DNA from: Ophiothrix spiculata
Taxonomy: Eukaryota > Echinodermata > Ophiuroidea > Amphilepidida > Ophiotrichidae
Reading direction: 5' to 3' (one strand)
Length of the DNA stretch: 28,216 bases
Assembly (NCBI GenBank): GCA_000969725.1
Contig: JXSR01S073478.1
How positions within the stretch are numbered: position 1 is the first letter of the stretch; every line of letters begins with the position of its first letter. Of this stretch, positions 12,001 to 24,000 are shown piece by piece. Under the pieces are notes generated by a model. The model worked only from the letters and a program-made list of their open reading frames with translations, did not search any database and was not told the origin of the DNA. The position numbers and the translations under genes are program-made.

Positions 12001-15000
12001 GCCAACCTTAAAGAGGAATATAGTTTACCAGTTAAACTGAGCTGGTTACAGGAGAATATATCAAGGGTTAATTAATGTTGACAAGTATTATAAACATAAT
12101 GTTAACTATGTTTCACAAAATTTGTCCTTGCTAAATCCTTAATACCACATGACTCTAATCCCAACTCAAATCAAGCCAGTAGGTACTCCTTGATATCTTC
12201 CAGATTTTTACATTGGCCTTTAAGGTACCTTTCGATATGACGGGTCACATATATGATTTATCAATTGATTTTACAGGATGTTTCAATTGCAACAGACTCC
12301 TGTGAGTTGCTATTGTGCTGAATAATGGCAAACCTCAAGGTTCTCGAGAAGGGAGTTGTCAATTACCAGTTAGAGTTCTTAAAGCAATACTATAAAGTGT
12401 TAAAAATGATGCGCCCCTGTCACCCATCGCTTTTAACTTTTTTTAGCTTAATGGGTATGTTTTGGGTAGATTTTTTAATTTTTTTTTTGATGCCCACCAA
12501 TCAATCAATTTTCTTTATCATGCACATATAGGCACTTGTGATTCCTTTTTATGATGCGCCTATGAAGTGCAACTTCAAAAAAACACACACTTTTTTCACA
12601 CATACTTTTACGGTTGCCATGGTAACAGCGGCCATATTGGATTTAATGGGTTTACTACGAGAGTTCACATTCTGAAGTAACCATAATATATATTTTTAAA
12701 CTAACTGTGGTTATTACATGATAAAAGCATTATCTATGTCACTATTGAGCCCTTTTTTAAATTTTTCATCATTTGACCTCCAAATAAGCGGGTAAAAGTT
12801 GCATGTGTAATTTTGACAGGAAAATTCAAAAAATCTATCGTTTTAAGCCCATAAGTCAATTTTGGAGATGAAATGCGACATAGATCACATAAAAATACAC
12901 CAATATGCCAATTTTCATGACGATAGGTGGAAACATGGCTTCAAAATTTGAGATCTCAGTCTCAAATAACATTTTGAGAAAAGCGGCTTTAAAGTTGAAA
13001 ACTGTCATAATTCGGTTAAAAAAATCACATTTTCAGGTCAAAAAAGTTCCAAAAAATATTTTTAATCGCTAATCAAGTTACAATTATTTTACTGAAGATT
13101 CAATATGTTAAAATACTATAAATGGAGTGGTAATTTCCTTTTTTAAATGAAATTCGTGAAATTATTTGAATTCAAAAACAATAAAATACATAAGAAATAA
13201 GGTATGTGTATGGTACGCAAAAGGAAAATTTTCAAACAAATGTCAAACTTCAATAGACCACTACGAGAGAACCGAATGTTAAATTTGACAAGTGTAAATC
13301 CCCCTTAAATATGCTTACTTTTTCTGGTATGGCTATTTGTTGAATTAAATTTGGGATCCCGAATTCAATTCCCCATGTATTAGTATATGAAAGCATTCAT
13401 GTGCTTTTTATCCATTTTTCGGTAGTAAAACAATTTTGTTGACAAAATACATTTGAAAACGCTTTTAGATAGTCACATTCTTTCATTTTATGCTGTTTTT
13501 AATATAAACCATTTTTGATCAAAATCTTATAGCATACCTGCCAACATTGTGAAACCTAAAATCGGGACAAATAGCGCGACGCGCGACGCGTTCACCGGAG
13601 GTCCAGAGGGCTGGGGCCCTAGCTGGGGTTAAAGGGGGCGCTTTGAAGTTGTAGAGATTTCAACAAATTAAAAGCCAAGGAAACATGATTTTCATACTTT
13701 CAAATGATGTATTAAAGGTTGAAAAAACCCATAGCCATGTATTGTAATGAAAGTGAGCATGTACATACTTCCTGGAGTTGGTAATTTATTATTGCAACTG
13801 AAGTAGATGAGGGCCATGGCAGCCTGGTTCAGGGGCCCCTTAAGGGCACTGATGGGCCTCTGGTGGGGGTTGAGGGGTAAAGCCCCACTCACTAGTAAGA
13901 GGACTTCTGCACATCCAACACCACAGGTGAGACCATTTCAATAGGTAAACTAACAGCAAAATGCTGTACTCAGGGGTATAAGTGTGTCCAAAAATAAACA
14001 AAGTGTTTGACATTATGACCCCCTGTAAGGGCCCAAGTCCTGCTCATGGGGACCAGCTAGGGTTCACTCTACTCCTGGGGGTCCCTTTTTAAAAGTTGAT
14101 TTGGTTGTAAAGGAGAAAAAACACAATAACTTGAATTTTTGATTAAAATTAAAAACTTGTTCCGTTTACGAGATAAATGGCTTTTTGTATCCAATATTAC
14201 TATACATTTGTATTGGAATGTACATTTTAAAATTGACCTACTGACCCTACGGTAGGTCACAGTTGGCTGATTTCATTATATATGATGGGTTATGAAATTA
14301 TAATAATTTAATCAATTTTAGCATTCTTACTATTTTTTTTTGTTTTTTGAGGGGGGGCATCATCTACCCCCTCCTCATTTACCTATATTATCCAACTCAG
14401 ACCATTATTTCTCTTGGTGCAAGCACATTGATTCCAACCCTTTACAGAGGCATTAGTCGCCAGTTGGTGCACCCAAATTAATAGGGAACATGTCACCTGA
14501 CCCGTTTTTGATTCTAAGGTGTCATTGAAGATTTTTTAAAAAGTGTTGAGTGTTTTGAAGTCAATGTAAGAAGCTTGGAACCACCAATAAAATAGAAGAA
14601 GAATGGTGGCGACTTTTGTAAGATTTTGGCTCAAATATGTGTTCAAAGAGCACAAATATTTATTGAATACATGTCCGCTTGCGACTTTCCTTGTGTTTAT
14701 TAACAGCTTTTTTGAGATTCTGGCCCAAATATATGCCACAAGACCATAAATATTGGCGACTTTTCCTTGTATTTTTATTTTTTTCAATATCTCAAAATCG
14801 GGATGTCCCGATTTTGAGAGTTGTAAATCGGGACGATCCCGACAAAATCGGGACAGTTGGCAGGTATGTTATAGTATTGCTTTAAGTAGTCCCTAACACG
14901 CAAACTTTACTCTGAAGGTGCACTGATCCTCTCACAGCTTTATTAGTGAATCGTAAATCTGGTTTAATCCCTTGGATATCAAGATGGGCTCTCGCACCTG

Positions 15001-18000
15001 TTACTGTTTCAAACCACCACTAATTTTGTCACAATTTCCATTTTTACGGAGAAAATGAAATTTAAAAGAAGTATCACCAAAATCTTGAACCAAAACATAT
15101 GTCATGCAGATGGCTATACTTTGATCTACACTAAATAGGCGGGGCGGGCCTCTTCACATCGTGAAATGATACAGATAAGTGTGTGTGTAACTGAATAAAG
15201 CACAACTGCAGCAGACGCAGCGCTCGTTGTACGTGTGACTTGTGCGTCAGTATCTTAGACGCACATGTAAGTGGGATTACCGCCTCATAATTCCCGCCTG
15301 TTTAGTGTTGATCAAAGTATATCAGTGGTGTTTTGTTTAGCACAAAAGTGTAAATACTGATATATGAAAAACAAAAATAGCGGACGTCAAATATGACGAT
15401 AGCAGATATCTCTCACTTACATCTTGAAGGTAGCTGGTCCAAGACGAACAATTCGACACCTCAACCTTTGAAATAGGACAAAGTTGAAAATTTGACCTTT
15501 CTTTTGACCTTTGACCTAAACGGAAAGGTCGAACGACGGGGTCACCATTGACACTTTGATCGCTGGTCCAAGATGAACAATTTGACACCTTAACTTTTGA
15601 AATTGCACAAAGTTGAAAATTTGACCTTTCTTTTGACCTTTGACCCCAAGGGAGTGGTCGGATGACGGGGTCACCTTGACACTTTTGATCACTGGTCCAA
15701 GACAAACAATTTGACACCTTAAACTTTGAAATCGGACAAAGTTGAAAAATAGACACCATTTCAAACTAAATTATGCAAATTAGGTACTTAATTAGCATAT
15801 TTTGCACCAAATTTCATTAATGTAGGGTGCACGGTTTGTAAAATATGTCCTTTAAACCATTTTATACATAAATTATGCAAATTAGGTACTTAATTATATG
15901 AAAAAATTAAAAAAGCGGACGTCAAATATGACGATAGCAGACACCTCCGACTTACATCTTGAAGGTAGCTGGCAGCGCTGTGCTGTTTAGCTCGGAAACG
16001 TCGGATCTTCTGTGGGATGCGTTGATCTCCCTTCAGTAACTTTTCTTGTGTACACCACTCACAGTGAAGATAAGAGCTGCAATTTTACACACAAAAAAAC
16101 AGCGTTTAACATTTGTGTGTGAAACCAATACTGGATGACTGTTGGGTGATTTAAAGACTTCTAAAATAATAAATAAAAAGTTAAGACCTTACAAGAATTT
16201 TTCCTAGATTTAAAATATATTAAGTCTAGATGGGTGCTTGCAAGCTTCTGTACATGATAGAATTCCTCCACTTCTACTTGTGCGTCTCCAGGAACTTGGG
16301 ACTCTTTGAAGGTATGCCTGGCATGGGCCTTGTGCTGTCTAGATTCTAGATGGTGCTATCTAAACAATTACTTGACAACTTCTATACTTGATAGAGGTGG
16401 TCAATGTATACCCTCATTATAACTCTTTTAGTCCAGTGTATTTTCGAAGTCCAATGAAATAGATCTATTTTTAAATATTTTCAAACTTTATAAAAAAAAT
16501 GTGAAATCATCCAAATGTTACGATTTTTAGATAAGCTGAAGTGTTTAAAAAAATTTAATTGAAAAAATTATAGCATCAAGTATTGATCAATTTGAATGCA
16601 GTGGGAACACTTGTGCCCAATCAGACATATGCCCAGGGAAACTTTATATTCGGGAACTGTCACTCTTTCATTAAAAAGTGTGTCCCACCCTCTGTGGTTA
16701 AATTTTTGCATCAACCAGTTGATTATTGCAGAACTTTCTCCAGAGGTGAGAAAAGATAAAATGGAGAAAATTGGGGGATGGAAGAGAGAAACGAGGCAAG
16801 AGCAGGTCTCAATTGCAATGCAATAACATAAAACATTTGTCTGCTTTTTGTTGTAGTACAGATAACCAGGGATGTCAATACGCCGGGCGGTGGCGGGCGG
16901 GACCACCTGGCACTGTTAATTTCCACCCGGCACTCAGGTTGATTTTGAGTCAAAACACCCGGCACTCAAGACTCAAAAGTTACAAAACCAATGAGGAATC
17001 AATAGAAAAATAAACAATTTTGATCAAAATTTATATTTTCTTACTATTTCACATACATTTTACCCGGCACTTAAGGTTGTCTGGTGACAACCCTGCGGAT
17101 CACCCTGGCAACCCATTCATGATGCTGGAAGCAAGATCAATTGTCATTCTGGGCTTAACACTCTCAGATTTGAAACAACTCGTCATTGCTGAGTCTCATG
17201 CCATGGTCGCATAACAACAGGCTATCTACAACAAGCTCATGTCTTTTATGCAAGATTTTACAAAGATGATTTACCATCCCTTCCAGTCTCCTTTCTTAAG
17301 CAACTTTGGAAGACTGCGACAGTTTGGGAATAGTGTCCTGGCCTGGAGAAGGTAGAAGCAGTAAATTGTTGTGACTTGGTGGTGTTTTATTTGGCACAAG
17401 TGGATAAGAAATAGCAAAAACCTTGTCAATTATAATTATTATTTTAATGCAGTGAGATGCAAACTAAACAGGAACATATGGCAACAATTAGTATTTTGTC
17501 AAAAAACACTTCAAGAATTGGTATGTACAAGATCGGCCGAATTTGGAAATATTTAGATCATGCCACAACAGAACGTCTTCTTCACGCCTTTGTTTCTTCT
17601 CGTTTGGATTTTTCAACTTTCTCCACAGGAGGTGAGAAAAGATAGAATAGGGAAAATAGGGGGATGGAAGAGAGGAACGGGAAGGAGGAGGTCTCAACTG
17701 CAATGCAATAACATAACACGTTTGTCTGCTTTTTGTTTTGGTACAGATCACCATTCATGCTGGAAGCAGGATCAGCTGTCATTCTGGGGCTTAACACTTT
17801 TATGTAAGATTTTGCAAAGAAGATATACTATCCCTTCCCTTTCTCAAGAAACTTCAGAAGACTGCGACAGTTTGGGAAAAGTGTCTTGGCATGGACAGGG
17901 TTAGTACACTTTTTCACTTACAAAATTCAAGGACTTTCCCCAAGAACAATTCAAGGACTTTTTGGTATGTACAAGATCGGCCGAATTTGGAAATACTTGG

Positions 18001-21000
18001 ATCGTGCCACAACAGAATGTCTTGTTCACACCTTTGTTTCTTCTCACTTGGATTGTAATAACTCTATTTTGTATGGTATATCTAACAATATCTTATCTTC
18101 AGTGTGTGCAGAACTCCGATGCTCGACTCATTACTTGTACCAAACGACATGAACACATTTCGCCTATTTCACTGGACCTTCATTGGCTGACAGTATTCCA
18201 GCCAAATTTGATTAAAATAGTCCTGCTTACTTACAAAGTCATTCATGAACAGTCACCTTTCTATGTACAGGATCTCATAACTTTATCAACCAACAAATCT
18301 CTTTATACACTATAAATGTAGTGTAATATTATATTTTAAAGTTCCTCAATTGTGTCGTTATTTGTTGTTCGGAGCGAACCAGGACACATGTAACGATACT
18401 CCTATGAAGAAAACATGCCATGAAGTAAAATCTGTATCATTGTTCTACATCCCAATTTGCCTTACAACCTGGACCTCCTGTTAAAACATCTTTCTACGGT
18501 GATCGTGCTTTTTCTGTTGCACCATCTAAACTCTGGAACTATCCCATTTACCATCCGTTCTGCTGCGTCTACCAAACAATTCACAAAATCAAATTTGCAA
18601 AAACATGGAACCAGAACTGCTAACGTATCAGATCAAAATCAAATGAGAAAAGCACGAAATTGAAGAAAGCCCAAAACAAACTTGAATCCTGTCAGAAAAA
18701 TTAGTGAATCACGCAAAAACTTGGCAGCATGATGGAACACCAAGGTAAAGCACTGCATAATGCATGGTCAGAAAGGGATGAACTGGAGGTAAAATTGAAA
18801 GAAATGGAGCACAACTTACAAGCGTTGGCACACCATAGTGTAGTGGTTAGAGATCTCGCCTTACTCAAATTGAGCCCAGGTTCGATTTATGGTAAGGGCA
18901 CTAGCCGGAATGGAATCTCGGAATCTTTTAAAGTTGTGTATATATATATTTCATGAGAGATTGCGTCCTTCGAACGAGAGGTAAAGCCGTCGGTCCCATG
19001 CACAGAAGAGTCATAAGTGTATATGTAATCGCAGTCAGTATTGTAAACTCTGTTTCGGTCAATTTCTAGACTTCAAAATCCGCCTACAGGTGCCACTAGC
19101 CAGAATGGAATCTCGGAACCTTTTAAAAGTTGTGTAAGTATTTCATGAGAGATCGCGTCCTTTGGACGGGAGGTAAAGCTGTCGGTCCCATGTACAGGGG
19201 AAAAGTCATACCTATACATGTAATCGCAGTCAGTATCGTAAAGAGCAGGGTATCCTACTCTGACTGTTCCCAACTCTGTTTCAGTCAATTTCTGGACTTC
19301 AAAATCCACCTATCTATCTATCTATATATGCACCATGTCTCATAGGACGTTGGTTCCTTGAACAAATTCAGACCATCTTGCGCTTCCAAATATACCTTGT
19401 GGAAGGTGGTGCCAACAATGATGTCATCTTCCCATCTCTTCCTTGGTCTTCCCTGTCTGTTTGTGCCAGTGACAGTTTCCATAAGAATGCGTTTGGGTAG
19501 GCGGATGTTGTTCATTCTGCACAATTGACCAAACCATGTCAGCTGTGAGACAGTGATACGAGCTAGGATCTTTTTTGGTTGAAAGTGGCAGGAGGAGATT
19601 CTTGACAGAACTTCTTCATTCCGGATCTTATCCTTCCAGCTGATAATAAGGATTTTTCTGTAGCATCGCATCTCAAATGTTTCCAACTTCTTCATGTCAT
19701 TCTTTTTGATGGTCCAGATTTCAGAGCCAATCCGCCTACAGGTGTGTTATATCCTGAAGAATAATGGTTGCACAATATTGGAAGAAAGAAAGACTACTAA
19801 AAAAGAAGCAAAAATCTACTGAGATGAAAAGATTTGCCCCTTATTTCAACATTTCGTTGATGATGGGCAATCTCTTTAATAGGACATGTGGAAGATTAAT
19901 ATTTATTGTTTATCATGTTTTCCCATGATAATGAAAATATGACTGCATATGTGTGTTTTTGTGACAATGTGTGTTTTTGTGATCAGTTCTCCATAATACA
20001 GATATCCACCTAAGAAATAATTGCTTAGATTTATATTTTGAAAAACATCCGTATTTTATAATGGAATGGTCAACCAATGTTTTGGTATATTTAAATTCAA
20101 TTGATTAATTACAATAAGAGGCATTGTTTATGTGCAAATGACAATAACCATTTTAACTCACTTTTGAACGACCCCTTGACCCCTCATAAATTCAGACATC
20201 CCTATTGCACATAATAGCATGTCCCTAATCAGTTGACATTTTTTCATTTAAATTTGAATAGCTGTTGGGTTTCTTGAAGGTTCACCTATCAAGTATTTTG
20301 TGTTGTCTAGAACAGACATAGTAAGTATATCAAGGGGGGGAATCTTGAAAAAAATTTATGCGGGGATGTGCCTCTTCCAACTCTATACCTATATTTGACT
20401 CAAACAACCCAACCATACCAATTGTGACTAAAAAACATCAAATTGTACTCAAATTTGATGCTTTTTGAGCAAATTTCTCAATTGGAGGATCTTGTGTTGT
20501 CTAATAATATCACATCTAGATGAAGCCATCTAGATGAGTACTTTCTAGCTTCTATACTAGATATTGAACTCTTCTACTTCTGCTTTTGCCTCACCAGGGA
20601 GCTGGGGATTCTGTAATTGTTCGCCGAGCATCTTTTCCACAGCATTTGCTTATAATATCATGTCTAGATAAAGCCATCTAGACGAGTTTAGATGTTATCT
20701 AGATGAGTCTAGATGATGCCATCTAGATGAGTACTTACTAGCTTCTATACTTGACATAGAACTCTTCTACTTTGGGGGGGGGGGGACCTTCAAAAAGTTT
20801 GTACGGGATGTGCCTCGTTTGGACTCGAAACAACCCATCCATACCAATTGTGACTAAAAAAACATCAAATTGTACTCAAATTGGGTGCTTTTTGAGCAAA
20901 TTTCTCAATTAAAGGATCTTGTGTTATCTAATAATATCACATCTAGATGATGCCATCTAGACGAGTCTAGATGATGCCATCTAGATGAGTACTTTCTAGC

Positions 21001-24000
21001 TTTGACATTGAACTCATCTACTTCTCTTACTTTTGCATCTCCAAGGAGCTGGGGCTTATTTAACTGTTCGCTGAGCATCTTTTCCACAACATTTGCTTGC
21101 GATTCATTATGCCATCTAGCAAGTTTAGATGATGCTATCTAGACAGGTCTAGATGATGCCATCTAGACGAGTAATGTCTAGCTTTGACATTGAACTCCTC
21201 TACTTCTCTTACTTTTGCCTCTCCAGGAAGCTGTGGCTTCTTATCTGTTCACCTAGAATATTTCCCACAACATTTGCTTATAATATAACATCTTGATGAT
21301 GCCATCTAGCAAGTTTAGATGATGTCATCTAGACGAATACTTACTAGCTTCTATACTTGACAAAGAACTCCTCTACTTCTCCTACTTGCGCCTCTCCGGG
21401 GAGCTGGGGCTTCTTAACCGTTCGCCTTGAAAGGATCTTTTCCACAACATTTGCCTGTGATTCATCTGGATTGTCCTGAAAAATATTCAGCCCAAAAAGT
21501 AAGGTTGGTGTCAGCAGTTTTCAGCAGTGAATTTTCATTTTAAAACCACTAAATTAAACTATTTGAATTTGCAGTAATTACAGGGTTAGTACACTTTTTC
21601 AATTACAATATTCAAGGACTTTCAAGGACTTTTCCAAGAAGAATTCAAGGACTTTCAAGGACTTTTCCCCTTGTCAGCGGCGGCCGACGGAATATATGTC
21701 AACAAATAAAATAAATTTGTTTTTGCTCATTTTTTGATAAAAATAATTGCATGGTAAATTCTGTTGTCATATTGATTTTTAACATTTCTGACATTCAAAA
21801 ATTCTAGGACTTTCAAGGACTTTTTTTGATAAAGTCAGTTTTCAAGGACTTTCAAGGCCTGGAAATTGCAAAATAAAATTCAAGTACTTTCAAGGATCCG
21901 TACTAACCCTGTAATATATAGGTCCTCCACAATACACAATAGTCAAGTGCAATCCAATCATCTTGCCCTCAACATTTCCCCAAACCTTTTTAACCCTTCA
22001 GTCATGACTCAATATAAATGAAGCAGACTATTAACCAGAAAGAATTTGGCTTGCGATTCGGCTCCAACATCTCAAAATCAATCTCCAATCCACAACCCAC
22101 ACACACACTGATCCCCCAAACATCACATCGCCACCCACCTGTCCACACATATACCCCTTTCATCAAACTCTATGTATCGTCACGCTACTAAAATAATGGC
22201 CTAACTTCCATGGCTGCCATATGACATTTCTGAGTATACTCATTCTTATATGGTGATAACTTGTCTAACACAACTGCACTCGCCACACATAACACATCCA
22301 AGATGGATTTTGATTTCAATCAATATGATATAAAACACAGCACTACCCATTAGCCTTTTTGAGAAAGGTTGATATTACACACTCAATTGAACATGTTTTG
22401 TATTTACCGGGTTTTACCCAAACTGAAGTAAGCCCTCTTCTAATGTTTACCCAACTTGAACGGATTTTCATATAAATGTATAGATATAAATATCACATAT
22501 GACAGCCATGGAAGTTAGGCCATTATTTTATTAGCGTGACGATATTATAATTATAACACAAAGAATTTAGCTTGCTCTTGGAGTTGGTTTGGCTCCACTG
22601 TCTCAACATCAATCTCCAGGTTGTTCTCTCCGTCCTCAGATTCTTTTGCAATCACCTGCGTTCTCTACGTTTTGAGCTCTACTCTTCAATCATCTCAAAA
22701 TCAATCTCCTCATCCACACACCCCACTCACACCCACCTCACCCCCATCAAAACACTATACTACAATAAAGCAGAATACTTACCACAAAGAATTTGGCTTG
22801 CTCTTGGAGTTGGTTCGGCTCCACTATCTCCACATCTCCAGGTTATTCTCTCCGTCCTCAGATTCTTTCGCTATCACCTGCATTCTCTACGTTTTGAGCT
22901 CTACTCTTCAATCATCTCAAAATCAATCCCCTCATCCGCACACCCCACTCACACCCACCTCAAAACACTATATTACAATAAAGCAGAATACTTACCACAA
23001 AGAATTAAGCTTGCTCTTGGAGTTGGTTCGGCTCCACTATCTCGACATCTCCAGGTTATTCTCTCCGTCCTCAGATTCTTTCGCTATCACCTGGGTTCTC
23101 TCCGTCTTCAGTTCTACTCTTCCGTCATCTCAAAATCAATCGCCTCATCCACACACCCCACTCACACCCACCTCACCCCCATCAAAACACTATATTACAA
23201 TAAAGCAGAATAGTTACCACAAAGAATTTAGCTTGCTCTTGGAGTTGGTTTGGCTCCACTGTCTCCACATCAATCTCCAGGTTATTCTCTCCGTCCTCAG
23301 ATTCCTTCGCTATCACCTGTGTTCTCTCCATCTTCAGCTTTTTCTCCTTGGGTTTCTTGACTTTGTTAGGATCATCGTTGTCATCGGAGCTACTCGAGTC
23401 GTCCGTGATGTTAAAGTCGTAATCCACGGTATATTTCTTGCGCTTGTCTGTGTTTCTGGAGGAGCGACGCTTCTGTAGATAAAAAAAGGAAACATTTTTG
23501 CTAAGGATATTTATGTTCTACAGAAGTGAGTTTGACCCATCTCATGACCTCCTGCTGTGAGATGGGTCAAAATAACCTGGTTCTTTTAAAATTTTCGTTA
23601 TCAAACATTTGGTCGTGACGTCACCAAATAACGCTAATAAACATTTGGTGCAATGTATGGCAATTCAATACATGTGCAATCTAGAGCGAAATTCTATTTG
23701 GTTTCAACTCGGTGTTGGAAGTTATTTTATTTGGAGTAACTCGTCATTTTGACGTCACAACCAAATGTTTGGTAGCGAAAATTTTGTTTGGAGGCCGACT
23801 ATGTTTTCACCCTTGAACTTTCTTCAAAATCAATAAATGGACAGACAGACAGGCAGATATATTAATTTTGGGTTGAAACATTGTTTTTTTCCCCTCCGGC
23901 TGTGAGATAGGTCAAAATAACCCAGTTCCTTTAGGCGACGAAAATAAAAAAAAACTGTTTTACCCTAAATTTCCTAAAGACAATTTCTTTGTACAAAAAA

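Larger units (their letters stand above)
16725..17895. repeat. Pair of paralogous segments (about 16725-17355 and 17625-17895)
   Basis: Both segments share, in order, GAGGTGAGAAAAGATA, GGGGGATGGAAGAGAG, TCAATTGCAATGCAATAACA (TCAACTGCAATGC in the second), TTTGTCTGCTTTTTGTT, GTACAGAT, CATTCATG.TGCTGGAAGCA, TGTCATTCTGG, and AGACTGCGACAGTTTGGGAA. The first is longer owing to the inverted-repeat insertion at 16867-17095 and extra sequence around 17165-17250. Any coding origin is unrecognised; short frames within them are not convincing genes. Confidence 0.8.

Noticed and set aside
15337..15764. Minus-strand frames of 140 and 82 codons in intron 6
   Set aside because: They are generated by the 129-bp minisatellite in two frames, with no family resemblance and no splice support.
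16568..17013. Overlapping frames on both strands around 16.6-17.0 kb
   Set aside because: They cover the paralogous repeat and its 229-bp insertion. Frames on opposite strands are equally long and match no family.
22572..23478. Long plus-strand open frames (213 and 285 codons) with repeated Ser/Thr/Pro-rich peptide
   Set aside because: They are antisense to exon 4 and its tandem copies; periodic codons arise from the repeat. There are no plus-strand splice signals or family match.
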